This document shows, in pieces, positions 1-6,022 of a stretch of 7,335 nt of DNA. Origin of the DNA: Acidianus hospitalis (lineage in GTDB: Archaea > Thermoproteota > Thermoprotei_A > Sulfolobales > Sulfolobaceae); NCBI GenBank assembly GCA_003086435.1, contig QEFD01000029.1, positions 1 through 7,335 of the forward strand, given 5' to 3'. Every line of letters begins with the position of its first letter. The stretch's first letter is position 1. The position numbers and the translations under genes were made by a program. The notes under the pieces are model-generated. The model saw nothing but the letters and a program-made list of their open reading frames with translations. It ran no database searches and had not been told where the DNA came from.

Positions 1-73
1 AGCAGATTTAAAGGCTGACTCGACAAAAGGCAAAGAAGAGGCTCTAAATAAAATAAAAAGCCTAACTTCATAA
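1..73 (+). CDS. C-terminal end of an unidentified protein (5' truncated by window)
   Basis: Reading from base 2, the frame is open for 23 codons and ends at TAA 71-73. The tail is hydrophilic, lysine/glutamate-rich and probably helical (ADLKADSTKGKEEALN and so on). The other two + frames do not give a better tail; frame 1 stops at codon 6. The stop lies 22 nt before the ATG of the methyltransferase, on the same strand and with no obvious promoter between, so it is probably the upstream member of the same operon. Too little is present to name the protein. Confidence 0.55.
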   Translation, partial: ADLKADSTKGKEEALNKIKSLTS

Positions 74-95
74 ACATTATTTGAAGTGGTTAAAA

Positions 96-581
96 ATGAC
101 ATACACACCACATGTTCCATATGTACCAACACCAGAACCAGTTGTAAGGAAAATGCTAGAAATAGCAAAAGTAGGACCAGAAGATATAGTATATGATTTA
201 GGTTGTGGAGACGGGAGAATTGTAATAACTGCAGCAAAAGAATTTAATGCAAAAAAAGCAGTAGGCATAGATATTAACGACGAAAGAATAAAAGAAGCTT
301 TAGAGAACGTTAAAAAGAATGGTGTTGAAGGGAAAGTAATAATCGAAAAGGGTAACTTTTTTGATGTAGATTTGTCAGAGGCAACAGTAGTTACAATGTT
401 TTTATTAACAAATGTAAACGAAATGCTTAAGCCTAAATTGGAAAAAGAGCTTAAGCCGGGAACTAGAGTAGTTTCGCACGAGTTTGAAATGAGAGGTTGG
501 ACTCCGAAAGAGGTCGTTAAGGTTGAAGACGGAAATATGAACCATATAGTTTACCTTTATGTTATAGGTGAACATAAGTGA
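96..581 (+). CDS. SAM-dependent protein lysine methyltransferase, aKMT type
   Basis: A 161-residue Rossmann-fold methyltransferase that closely resembles, from memory, the aKMT enzyme of Sulfolobus, a broad-specificity protein lysine methyltransferase whose targets include chromatin proteins such as Cren7. Visible features, numbered from the ATG at 96: an N-terminal HVPYVPTPE segment (6-14) typical of this group; SAM-binding motif I VYDLGCGDGR (32-41); the acidic residue after strand 2 in AVGIDI (D59); GNFFDVD (86-92); and the conserved TMFLLTNVNEMLKPKLEKEL block (100-119) followed by PGTRVVSHEF. The length is that of the family. A TTG at 81 would add five residues (MKWLK); I prefer the ATG because family members start with M-[ST]-Y just before PHVPYVPTPE, and a weak GTGGT Shine-Dalgarno-like sequence lies at 87-91. 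The stop codon overlaps the start of the next gene. The enzyme is expected in the cytoplasm. Confidence 0.9.
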   Translation: MTYTPHVPYVPTPEPVVRKMLEIAKVGPEDIVYDLGCGDGRIVITAAKEFNAKKAVGIDINDERIKEALENVKKNGVEGKVIIEKGNFFDVDLSEATVVTMFLLTNVNEMLKPKLEKELKPGTRVVSHEFEMRGWTPKEVVKVEDGNMNHIVYLYVIGEHK

Positions 582-1009
582 AAGTTATAATTCTAAAAAG
601 TGAGAATGGAAAAATAACATCAGAAAAAATAACAGAAGGAGACCTAGCCGAGGTAGTAAGAAATACAGCTATTGAAGCACTAAAAGAATGGAATGAACTC
701 ACGTCTGATTTTATAATCATGAAAGATTCGCAAGAGGCTAAATTACCATTACCTTTAAAACCAGACGTTTACGAGGCTGTAAAGAACTTCTTAGCAGGAA
801 AAGAAAAATCTGCTGCAATACTAAAAATACCAATATTCATTATAAGTTATGACAATATATGGCAAGAAGAAAATTTCCAGGACAAGAGAGTTTATGTTGT
901 CTCTTATTATCTAAACGACGACCTTAAGAAAGAATTGATTGAATATGCACAAGGAGTTACTTCGGAAGAAAAACCTCAAGATAGTGGAGAAGAGGAGGAA
1001 GAAGAATAA
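578..1009 (+). CDS. Small acidic-tailed protein, possibly a DNA polymerase B1 accessory subunit
   Basis: A 143-residue protein with a GTG start in the overlap GTGA (578-581) with the methyltransferase stop, which implies translational coupling. Residues 1-128 look like a mixed alpha/beta domain: a strand MKVIILKSENGKI, a helix LAEVVRNTAIEALKEW (23-38), a second helix VYEAVKNFLAGKE (64-76), then strands ILKIPIFIISYD (81-92) and KRVYVVSYYL (103-112). Residues 129-143 form an acidic, disordered-looking tail that ends in six glutamates. There is no signal peptide or membrane segment. It converges on the DNA polymerase B1 gene. Established knowledge: the S. solfataricus PolB1 holoenzyme has two small subunits, one with an acidic tail that curbs strand displacement. 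Inference only: size, tail and location make this a candidate for that kind of subunit. It could equally be an unrelated conserved archaeal protein of unknown function. Confidence 0.85.
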   Translation: MKVIILKSENGKITSEKITEGDLAEVVRNTAIEALKEWNELTSDFIIMKDSQEAKLPLPLKPDVYEAVKNFLAGKEKSAAILKIPIFIISYDNIWQEENFQDKRVYVVSYYLNDDLKKELIEYAQGVTSEEKPQDSGEEEEEE

Positions 1010-1030
1010 AAACTTCTTTGTTTTTATTTA
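1010..1030 (+). terminator. T-rich terminator between convergent genes
   Basis: Only 18 bp (1010-1027) separate the two facing stop codons. The segment reads TTCTTTGTTTTTATTT on the + strand (1014-1029), a U-rich tract of the kind at which archaeal RNA polymerase stops without a hairpin. It fits as the terminator of the + strand operon. The other strand has only a short T5 (A5 at 1009-1013 on +), so transcripts of the polymerase gene may run into the end of the facing gene. Confidence 0.5.
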
Positions 1031-3652
1031 AAATTTGAAGAAAGAATCTATAGATATTGTAGATGCTATTTCATCCCAGCTTATGCCTAGAGATTTTAAC
1101 AGCTGCTCGAAAGTACTTTTTACTGCATCATAATATTTATCTAAATCTATCTCTGTTAACTTAGCTAACTGTACTGGCTTCACTCCTTCCTTGCTTTTTA
1201 CCTTAACAAATAGTATCATATCTCTAGGTAATACTTGAATTCCTAAGGCCCTTAATTGCATTGCAGCTTTTACATGTTGTGGAGTATTCTTAGTATAAGA
1301 ATCCAAATCTTTAGAAAGCATAACTCTAAAAGCTAACTCGTCTAGGTTATATTCCTTATTCTTCAGCCTATCATAGACGCTCTTTACTTTCTCTGCTACC
1401 TCCTTCTTTACTTTCTCCAGATCTGATGGAGAATTTATTGTGCCCATTAGATCTTTAACTTCTTTAAATGCCTCCTTCAGGAATTCTGGAGTATTTCTTT
1501 TCTTAGCTAACATTCCTTTTATATCAAACGTGGAATCTGTGAAAACTCCAAAGTAGTTCTTTTTCAATCCTGAGAACGCAACAAACCTATAACTTTTATC
1601 GAGCTCTAGATCTAACTTAAAGTTCTCCTTAACCCATTTGATTATGGTATTTAATTGTTCCTGTGTAGGCTGATATAAGAACAACGAATCAGTATCGCCG
1701 TAAAGAACTCTAGTTCCAACCTCTTGGGCTTTTTTAACTGTGCTAGTGATTACGTATCTACCTAGGGCTGTAACGCTTTCTGCTACTGCTGGTGCATAAA
1801 GCGGGAAGCTTTCTGCTCCAAATACTCCATAAGTTGCGTTAATAAACACCTTCATGCCTCTTTGTACTACTTCATACATCATTTTACGTTCAGGATCTAG
1901 ATCTTTTTGCTTTGACTTTTTCTTATATATCTTAACCCTAAAGTCCCTAAGTAAACCAGTAATAACTGCAGTTATTCCCGGTCTATCCATGCAAACGTGA
2001 TGGAGAACTTGACCAGTCTCATCTTTAACGTCTACTATGTTCTTACAGTTTTCAATATCAACGGTCTCATAACTTAAATTCCAAGTCCTAATAATTGAAG
2101 GATACAGTGAGGCAAAATCTAATACAGTAACGTTAAAGAAAACTCCTACTGGTGGATCAATTACTACTGCTCCCTTATATCCTTTACCTTTAATTACTGC
2201 GGAAGTCTTTAGCGTTGAAGATCTTTGCAATATTTCCTCTTTCAAAGGGATTAACCAATTCCTTTTTCTATGTTCCCAGTAGTAAAGATTCTTTACCCAG
2301 GCTGAAATTTCCGTTCTAGTCAGTTCTTCAATTCCTAATTTGGATATCCTAGCAAAAAGTACTATTAATTTCCAAGTTAAATCATTATTAAATGTAGTGA
2401 GCTTCAATGTAATTTCTGAATCTCTAAAGTTATATTGGATAAGCTTGGAAATATCTAGATCACTAATTAGACTATCAACTTTAACCTTTGACATCCCAAG
2501 CAAAGCACTTGCTACTGCATCTAAGTTATATTCGCTATACTTTCCTTCAAATGCGTAATTCCTTACTGCCTTATTAAAGAAGAACCTATAGAGATCTATA
2601 TGAAAGCCTGGAAGGAATTTAGTTTCTCTACTTCCAATATCAAAAGGAATTTCCTCTGGAAAGAAACCTAACTTTAAAGATCTAAAGTAAATGTAAGGAA
2701 CGTCGAAGTCATCGCCGTTAAACGTTAAGAGGAGAGGATAAGTTTTCACTATTTCAAAAAATCTTGATAACATTTCTCTTTCAGTCTTGAATTTCTCTAC
2801 AGATATTCCTTCATTGTTTGTATTGCCCTCGCCTACGTCTTCCCTTTCTATTACTAGGACTTTCTTTAATCCATCACTACCAGCTAAAGATATGCTTATG
2901 ATCGGAAATTCTGCCTTATAGGGATCTGGAACCCTGCCTTTAATTGGAGTAAAAACTTCAATATCTACTGCTACCCTCTTAATTGAAGGTATTTCAGACT
3001 CAAAGAGCGGAGCCCATTGTAAAGCCATTTCTTTCGTTACTTCATCTGAATCTTGGAAAGCTTTAGTAACTTCTTCAGTATCAACTTTAGGAATAATAGC
3101 TTCTAGTCTACCCTTATTCACTTTATAAGGCATCCCTGGAATTAATTGCATATCGTAAATATAGTTATTGAAATACTTTATGTGAGCCTCGTAAGCTTTA
3201 GGAACGTAGTTTCTCATCCTTCTTACTGCTAAAGGATCTTTAACTACAATCTTGGTCAAAGTAATAGGCTTCCAAGTATAAGGATCGATCTTGGTTACTA
3301 CCTCTAAATGGTCAAAGGAAGGATCTCTAATAATCTTAGCTATTTTCCTAACCTTTTCAGGGTCTAAATCTACTAGGAAATAGGACTTATGACCGGTATT
3401 ATCGTAAAGTATAGCCGCCTCTTGAGTTTCAGGATCGTATAATTTCATTACTGCTTTCCCTTTTTTGCCGTCATAATCTACACCTAGTAAGTAGTAAGTC
3501 CTACCTTCTTTAGCTTCCTTAATCCACTCAACTTGCCCTCTCTTATTCTCTACTTCCAATTGTTGCACTTCCTCTTCTTTTTCTTCTCCTTTTCCTTCAC
3601 CATGAGACTCTTGTTTTATTGAGAAATCAAAGAGCGTAATCTGTTTTGCCAC
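1028..3652 (-). CDS. dpo1: DNA polymerase I, B-family replicative polymerase (Dpo1/PolB1)
   Basis: The main replicative DNA polymerase of Sulfolobales, with 3'-5' proofreading; 874 aa from the GTG at 3652. Numbered from that start: an N-terminal KQITLFDF, which also fits a PCNA-interacting pattern (Q-x-x-L-x-x-F, residues 5-11); a charged Glu/Lys linker (about 13-38); an N-terminal domain; Exo I with D-I-E (230-232); Exo II N-G-D-D-F-D (312-317); Exo III Y-N-F-R-D (407-411); Pol [11 protein letters not shown] (512-521); Pol [10 protein letters not shown] (601-609); Pol C YGDTDS (651-656); and the thumb-side KKRNTPEF (717-724). All catalytic acids are present. The Exo I to Exo II aspartate spacing (87) equals that between D231 and D318 of the S. 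solfataricus enzyme. I chose GTG because [10 protein letters not shown] matches the remembered N-terminus MTKQLTLFDI of that enzyme. The ATG at 3685 would add [11 protein letters not shown], encoded by promoter-like AT-rich DNA. The gene converges with 578-1009 and diverges from the tRNA. Confidence 0.97.
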   Translation of the reverse strand: MAKQITLFDFSIKQESHGEGKGEEKEEEVQQLEVENKRGQVEWIKEAKEGRTYYLLGVDYDGKKGKAVMKLYDPETQEAAILYDNTGHKSYFLVDLDPEKVRKIAKIIRDPSFDHLEVVTKIDPYTWKPITLTKIVVKDPLAVRRMRNYVPKAYEAHIKYFNNYIYDMQLIPGMPYKVNKGRLEAIIPKVDTEEVTKAFQDSDEVTKEMALQWAPLFESEIPSIKRVAVDIEVFTPIKGRVPDPYKAEFPIISISLAGSDGLKKVLVIEREDVGEGNTNNEGISVEKFKTEREMLSRFFEIVKTYPLLLTFNGDDFDVPYIYFRSLKLGFFPEEIPFDIGSRETKFLPGFHIDLYRFFFNKAVRNYAFEGKYSEYNLDAVASALLGMSKVKVDSLISDLDISKLIQYNFRDSEITLKLTTFNNDLTWKLIVLFARISKLGIEELTRTEISAWVKNLYYWEHRKRNWLIPLKEEILQRSSTLKTSAVIKGKGYKGAVVIDPPVGVFFNVTVLDFASLYPSIIRTWNLSYETVDIENCKNIVDVKDETGQVLHHVCMDRPGITAVITGLLRDFRVKIYKKKSKQKDLDPERKMMYEVVQRGMKVFINATYGVFGAESFPLYAPAVAESVTALGRYVITSTVKKAQEVGTRVLYGDTDSLFLYQPTQEQLNTIIKWVKENFKLDLELDKSYRFVAFSGLKKNYFGVFTDSTFDIKGMLAKKRNTPEFLKEAFKEVKDLMGTINSPSDLEKVKKEVAEKVKSVYDRLKNKEYNLDELAFRVMLSKDLDSYTKNTPQHVKAAMQLRALGIQVLPRDMILFVKVKSKEGVKPVQLAKLTEIDLDKYYDAVKSTFEQLLKSLGISWDEIASTISIDSFFKF

Positions 3653-3673
3653 ATTATATAAATGGAAGAAATA

Positions 3674-3706
3674 CTCTTTAAGCATTAGGGTTTCATTTAT
3701 TATACA
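3674..3706 (-). promoter_or_regulatory. Promoter region of dpo1
   Basis: On the - strand, GCTTAAAGAG (3674-3683) is centred about 26 nt upstream of the GTG at 3652, which suits a leaderless transcript. A stronger TATA match, TGTATAATAAA (3695-3705), would place the start site near 3675, giving a leader of about 24 nt. In either case transcription would begin downstream of the ATG at 3685, which supports the GTG start. No Shine-Dalgarno sequence is visible before the GTG. Confidence 0.45.
3697..3704 (+). promoter_or_regulatory. TATA element of the tRNA-Arg gene
   Basis: TTATTATA is centred about 27 nt upstream of the first tRNA base at 3727, the usual distance for an archaeal TATA box. It occupies the same bases as the possible TATA element of dpo1 on the other strand, so this short intergenic region may act as a divergent promoter. 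Confidence 0.45.
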
Positions 3707-3726
3707 GAGAAAATAATTTAACTCAA

Positions 3727-3801
3727 GGACCCGTAGCTTAGCCAGGACAAAGCGCAGGCCTTCGGAGCCTGTGATCCCGGGTTCGAATCCCGGCGGGTCC
3801 G
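3727..3801 (+). tRNA. tRNA-Arg (anticodon UCG)
   Basis: A full cloverleaf can be drawn. The acceptor stem pairs GGACCCG (3727-3733) with CGGGTCC (3794-3800), with discriminator G at 3801. The D stem pairs GCTT (3736-3739) with AAGC (3750-3753). The anticodon stem pairs CAGGC (3755-3759) with GCCTG (3767-3771), and the loop CTTCGGA gives anticodon TCG at 3762-3764, which reads the Arg codon CGA. The variable region is TGATC; the T arm CCGGG/CCCGG carries the loop TTCGAAT. There is no intron and CCA is not encoded. The 3' half from 3759 on is duplicated at 7298-7335, which marks this gene as the integration site of a mobile element. The gene itself remains intact. Confidence 0.96.
3759..3796 (+). 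repeat. attL: direct repeat inside the tRNA-Arg gene
   Basis: It begins at the last base of the 5' anticodon stem strand and runs through the anticodon loop, variable region and T arm into the acceptor stem. It matches 7298-7335 at 37 of 38 positions. Upstream of 3759 the two copies diverge at once (G against T), so the junction is sharp at the anticodon stem-loop, a common crossover region for tRNA-targeting tyrosine recombinases. Confidence 0.85.
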
Positions 3802-3804
3802 TAA

Positions 3805-3838
3805 TTTACGTTCTACTCTATCTATAGAATTTTACGTT
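3805..3838 (+). repeat. Direct repeat TTTACGTT beside attL
   Basis: TTTACGTT is found at 3805-3812 and again at 3831-3838, 26 bp apart, directly after the tRNA. It lies in element DNA between attL and the integrase. Its role is unknown; it may belong to the same protein-binding region as the TGCAAC hexamers. Confidence 0.3.
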
Positions 3839-3867
3839 AATGCAACATAAAAGGTTAAATTTGCAAC
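3839..3867 (+). repeat. Paired TGCAAC hexamers next to attL
   Basis: TGCAAC occurs at 3841-3846 (followed by ATAA) and 3862-3867 (followed by TATG), both direct, 21 bp or two helical turns apart. They lie between the att core and the integrase start. Similar hexamers lie at 7250-7255 and 7283-7288, just inside the other att copy. They could be integrase arm-binding sites or operator sites for integrase expression; the motif is short, so chance remains possible. Confidence 0.35.
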
Positions 3868-3870
3868 TAT

Positions 3871-3877
3871 GTTATAG
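3871..3877 (+). promoter_or_regulatory. TATA element of the truncated integrase gene
   Basis: GTTATAG is centred about 27 nt upstream of the ATG at 3901. This spacing suits a leaderless transcript, and no Shine-Dalgarno sequence precedes the ATG. One TGCAAC hexamer (3862-3867) ends three bases upstream of it, where a bound protein could affect TBP/TFB access. Confidence 0.5.
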
Positions 3878-3900
3878 CTCTAACTTAGTGAATATGAAAT

Positions 3901-4050
3901 ATGCCAAAAATAGACGTAAATAAACTAGATGATGAGAAAAAGCTCAAGATAATCAAAAAAGCTATAGAGAAACACGGATTAAGTTACGTTTCACGGCAAT
4001 TAGAGATTAACAGAAGCACATTAAACCGTTATATTAACGGCAAAATCCAG
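3901..4050 (+). pseudogene. N-terminal fragment of a probable site-specific integrase
   Basis: About 50 codons of a coding sequence that has lost its 3' part. The residues, from MPKIDVNKLDDEKKLKIIKK to SRQLEINRSTLNRYINGKI, form a short helical lead-in (8-26) and a helix-turn-helix (about 27-47) with the recognition helix RSTLNRYING. This resembles, from memory, the N-terminal domain of crenarchaeal plasmid integrases of the tyrosine recombinase family, where it is followed by core-binding and catalytic domains. None of that follows here: from about 4051 on, the frame reads through antisense hydrolase sequence to a stop at 4165-4167. Position beside attL supports the integrase reading. A short stand-alone HTH regulator is the alternative, but the junction inside another broken gene argues for truncation. 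The fragment could still make an 88-aa hybrid peptide that binds DNA. Confidence 0.65.
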
Positions 4051-4644
4051 AATGTCCACAACCAGTTAATACAACCAATCCATTTTCAGTGCTCAAAAAC
4101 AATGCAGTATCGTCAATCATGTGATCATCAACCAAAGAAAAATCTCTTGCCGTATATAGACCTTTAGTATATTCATTAAAACCATATCGCTTAATTTCAC
4201 CGCTAAAAACTATTCCTTCAGTTATTTGTAGAGGTTTAGAAGTTAATATTAAATGGAAATGTTTTTCCATCTCATCCATAGTCATTGGAATTCCAATGTA
4301 TTCTAACTTATTAGACCATTTCATCAACTTCTTCTCAAATATTGAAGGATGAGCTACTACAATTTTTCCCTCAAGTTTTTTAACCAATTCCGAATTTCCT
4401 AATCCGCCAGTGTGATCTGCATGTCCATGGCTTAACACTACGTAATCTACTTTTGTTAAATCTATTCCCATTTTTTCGGAATTGTATAGCACAGGATATC
4501 CTGAATTACCTACATCGTAAAGTATTTTTACATCATCTGCCTCAATTAGAGCAGAAAATCCCCATTCTCCAAGTAGAGGGGGAACAACTGTTGAAACAAA
4601 ATTATCGCTTAATATCTTGTTTTTAAGTTAGAAATTTCCTTCAT
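4046..4644 (-). pseudogene. Broken metallo-beta-lactamase-fold hydrolase (COG1237-like)
   Basis: With the frame corrected near 4620-4625, it reads about 200 residues from the ATG at 4644: MKEISNLKNK, then ILSDNFVSTVVPPLLGEWGF and DVGNSGY. The metal-binding H-G-H-A-D-H (about 73-78) follows, then AHP, SGEIKR, DDTALF and TGCGHSG near the end. This order resembles the COG1237 metal-dependent hydrolases, related to a pterin-synthesis enzyme. Two lesions are visible. First, the 5' frame from the ATG stops after 11 codons; one extra A in the A5 run would join it to the main frame. Second, after GCGHSG the family continues for some tens of residues, including a last metal-ligand histidine; here three foreign residues (FCR) and a stop follow. 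The remaining open frame has only a late GTG start (4492), after the N-terminal motif. It is probably inactive. The native substrate is unknown. Confidence 0.8.
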
Positions 4645-4659
4645 AACATTAAGGGTTGT

Positions 4660-4669
4660 ATATAAAAGA
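4660..4669 (-). promoter_or_regulatory. Relict TATA element of the broken hydrolase gene
   Basis: On the - strand TCTTTTATATA lies about 16-26 nt upstream of the original ATG at 4644. It is a good archaeal TATA match, slightly close for a fully leaderless start. It supports 4644 as the ancestral start, upstream of the frameshift. Confidence 0.4.
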
Positions 4670-4896
4670 AATAATTTATTAAGATTATAGTTGTTCTGAG
4701 ATTCTACAATTGGATGGCCTAAAATAAAATAACTTTTTAAAAGTAGTAAATTCAAAAATTAGTTATAGGTCCTAATAAAGAACATCTATTAATATTTTTG
4801 GCAACTAAGCAAATGTTAAACAATATAGGAAGAGAACATTTTATAATGCTGAATAAATAACTTACTTATAAGATTTTTCCTATTATTCATTACTTA

Positions 4897-4918
4897 GATA
4901 TTTTTATGATATTTTTAT
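4897..4918 (+). repeat. Tandem repeat of an 11-mer, two copies
   Basis: GATATTTTTAT occurs twice back to back (4897-4907, 4908-4918), followed by TATTAATTATTAATATT-like AT-only sequence. The unit is about one helical turn, so the T-tracts are in phase and may bend the DNA. No protein site is known to me. Confidence 0.5.
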
Positions 4919-5027
4919 TAATTATTAATATTCTCACTATAAAGAATTGATAAAAGAAGTTTACTTGAATTAACTTATAATCTGAAAAGTAGATATTTAT
5001 CATCATAAAATAAACTTCAAATCTAAG

Positions 5028-5066
5028 ACAGCTTTTTAGACTTTATTACAGTTAAAAAAAAGCTGT
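5028..5066. promoter_or_regulatory. Perfect 10-bp inverted repeat at the promoter of the helical-protein gene
   Basis: ACAGCTTTTT (5028-5037) and AAAAAGCTGT (5057-5066) are exact reverse complements with a 19-bp spacer. The right arm runs into the TATA box of the next gene (TTTAAAAG from 5066). An operator for a dimeric regulator that blocks or helps TFB/TBP binding is the simplest reading. A hairpin or recombination site is possible too. Confidence 0.5.
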
Positions 5067-5073
5067 TTAAAAG
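5066..5073 (+). promoter_or_regulatory. TATA box of the helical-protein/transporter unit
   Basis: TTTAAAAG is centred about 24-25 nt upstream of the ATG at 5094, with an A-rich BRE-like stretch (5054-5061) before it. No Shine-Dalgarno sequence precedes the ATG, so a leaderless or near-leaderless transcript is likely. It probably drives both 5094-5990 and 6023-7132. Confidence 0.5.
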
Positions 5074-5093
5074 TATTATTTATTTAGATAGCA

Positions 5094-5990
5094 ATGTGGG
5101 TCGAATTAGATCTAAATCCTGTATTAGATAAGGATCCAGATTTAAAAAGATATGTCAAAGAAGAGGTACAGAAGGAAAAGATATCTACGAGTATAACTAT
5201 AAATCTTATACACTCACTCAATAAAGACATACTTGCTATAAATGCTCTTAGCCTAGCAGATAGAGATTACAATTTATATATATGGTCTCTTATAGACTCA
5301 TATTTTGTTACTGGAAATAATGAATCATATGAAGTAGTTAATGAGTTATTATCAAAGAGGGCAACTATACATTCCTCTCTCTTTCAGTTAAAACTGTATG
5401 ATATTACTAAAGATAAATTAATCCTCGCAAGAGTATCTGATAAAATATTTAAATTAGACGAATACTGGGGAGAAGACTTACTAGCATTAGCTAAATTATC
5501 ATATATAACACAAAATCCCGAAATTGTCAAAAAGTCAACGGAAATAATGCTAAATAAACTAGAGAATATAGAAAGACAAAACGGAATAAAAAGTGAAACT
5601 GATGTAGAAATAGGTATGGGATCACTAAAAGGACTCTCTCTAATAAATATCAATTATAGGGAAGATCCAGGTTTAATAGAGAAAATTAAATACTATGATG
5701 ACAAATATTTCGTTCCTCTATTTGAGTTCATAGGCAATAAACCAAACATTCCAGAGTACATGGATTCGCTTCAAGTTATTCCAATGTTAGCTTCATCTAA
5801 GGAATTCACTGTATTTGCTGCTACAAAAGATATAAAATATTTGAATGGTACTATAAAATTATATAAATACTACCAAGAATATCTAAACACTATAGGGATT
5901 AATAAACTAACATTAAGGCAAAAATTATGGGGATTAATTTCTCTTAGCAGAATAATATATTTCATAGAGAAAGGAAAGATTTTAGATTAA
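5094..5990 (+). CDS. Uncharacterised all-helical protein, element cargo
   Basis: A complete 298-residue frame that I do not recognise. It is rich in Leu, Ile, Lys, Glu and Asn, has no cysteine, no signal peptide and no membrane segment, so a soluble cytoplasmic protein is likely. The sequence reads as successive amphipathic helices joined by short loops: about 33-53, 57-72, 76-88, 92-102, 107-118, 124-139 (EDLLALAKLSYITQNP) and 142-158 (IVKKSTEIMLNKLENI), then a less regular middle with D-V-E-I-G-M-G-S near 168-175, and further helices to the C-terminus (LRQKLWGLISLSRIIYFIEK). This recalls TPR-like or alpha/alpha-barrel folds, but no catalytic motif stands out. It stands behind its own promoter and 32 bp before an MFS transporter gene in the same direction, so the two probably act together. 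It lies inside the integrated element and is intact, unlike the integrase and hydrolase. Confidence 0.85.
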   Translation: MWVELDLNPVLDKDPDLKRYVKEEVQKEKISTSITINLIHSLNKDILAINALSLADRDYNLYIWSLIDSYFVTGNNESYEVVNELLSKRATIHSSLFQLKLYDITKDKLILARVSDKIFKLDEYWGEDLLALAKLSYITQNPEIVKKSTEIMLNKLENIERQNGIKSETDVEIGMGSLKGLSLININYREDPGLIEKIKYYDDKYFVPLFEFIGNKPNIPEYMDSLQVIPMLASSKEFTVFAATKDIKYLNGTIKLYKYYQEYLNTIGINKLTLRQKLWGLISLSRIIYFIEKGKILD

Positions 5991-6022
5991 AGCAAATATA
6001 ATCTATTTAATGGTATAAAAGG

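Larger units (their letters stand above)
4645..5093. other. AT-rich intergenic region without a clear gene
   Basis: About 450 bp, far more AT-rich than the host part of the window, with frequent stops in all frames. It holds the relict hydrolase promoter at its left end and the promoter with inverted repeat of the next gene at its right end. A tandem repeat of the 11-mer GATATTTTTAT lies at 4897-4918 and ACTTATAA occurs at 4864-4871 and 4973-4980. One + strand frame is open for about 36 codons without a start at its beginning and ends at TAA 4858-4860; it reads protein-like (LVIGPNKEHLLIFLATKQML) and may be the relict of a lost gene, but I do not recognise it. Confidence 0.5.

Noticed and set aside
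2340..2558. 72-aa + strand frame inside dpo1
   Set aside because: It is antisense to the Exo III region of the polymerase, has no promoter or family features, and is a shadow frame.
3901..4167. 88-aa frame taken as a complete HTH protein
   Set aside because: From codon ~52 on it is antisense to conserved hydrolase sequence, so only the first ~50 codons are likely original.
4034..4492. 152-aa frame taken as a complete hydrolase gene
   Set aside because: It starts at a GTG inside the conserved N-terminal region and lacks the C-terminal part with the last metal ligand; homologous sequence continues upstream to 4644.
4645..5093. CRISPR-like or insertion-sequence structure in the AT-rich gap
   Set aside because: The repeats are short, AT-only and not spaced regularly; no transposase remnant or terminal inverted repeats are visible.
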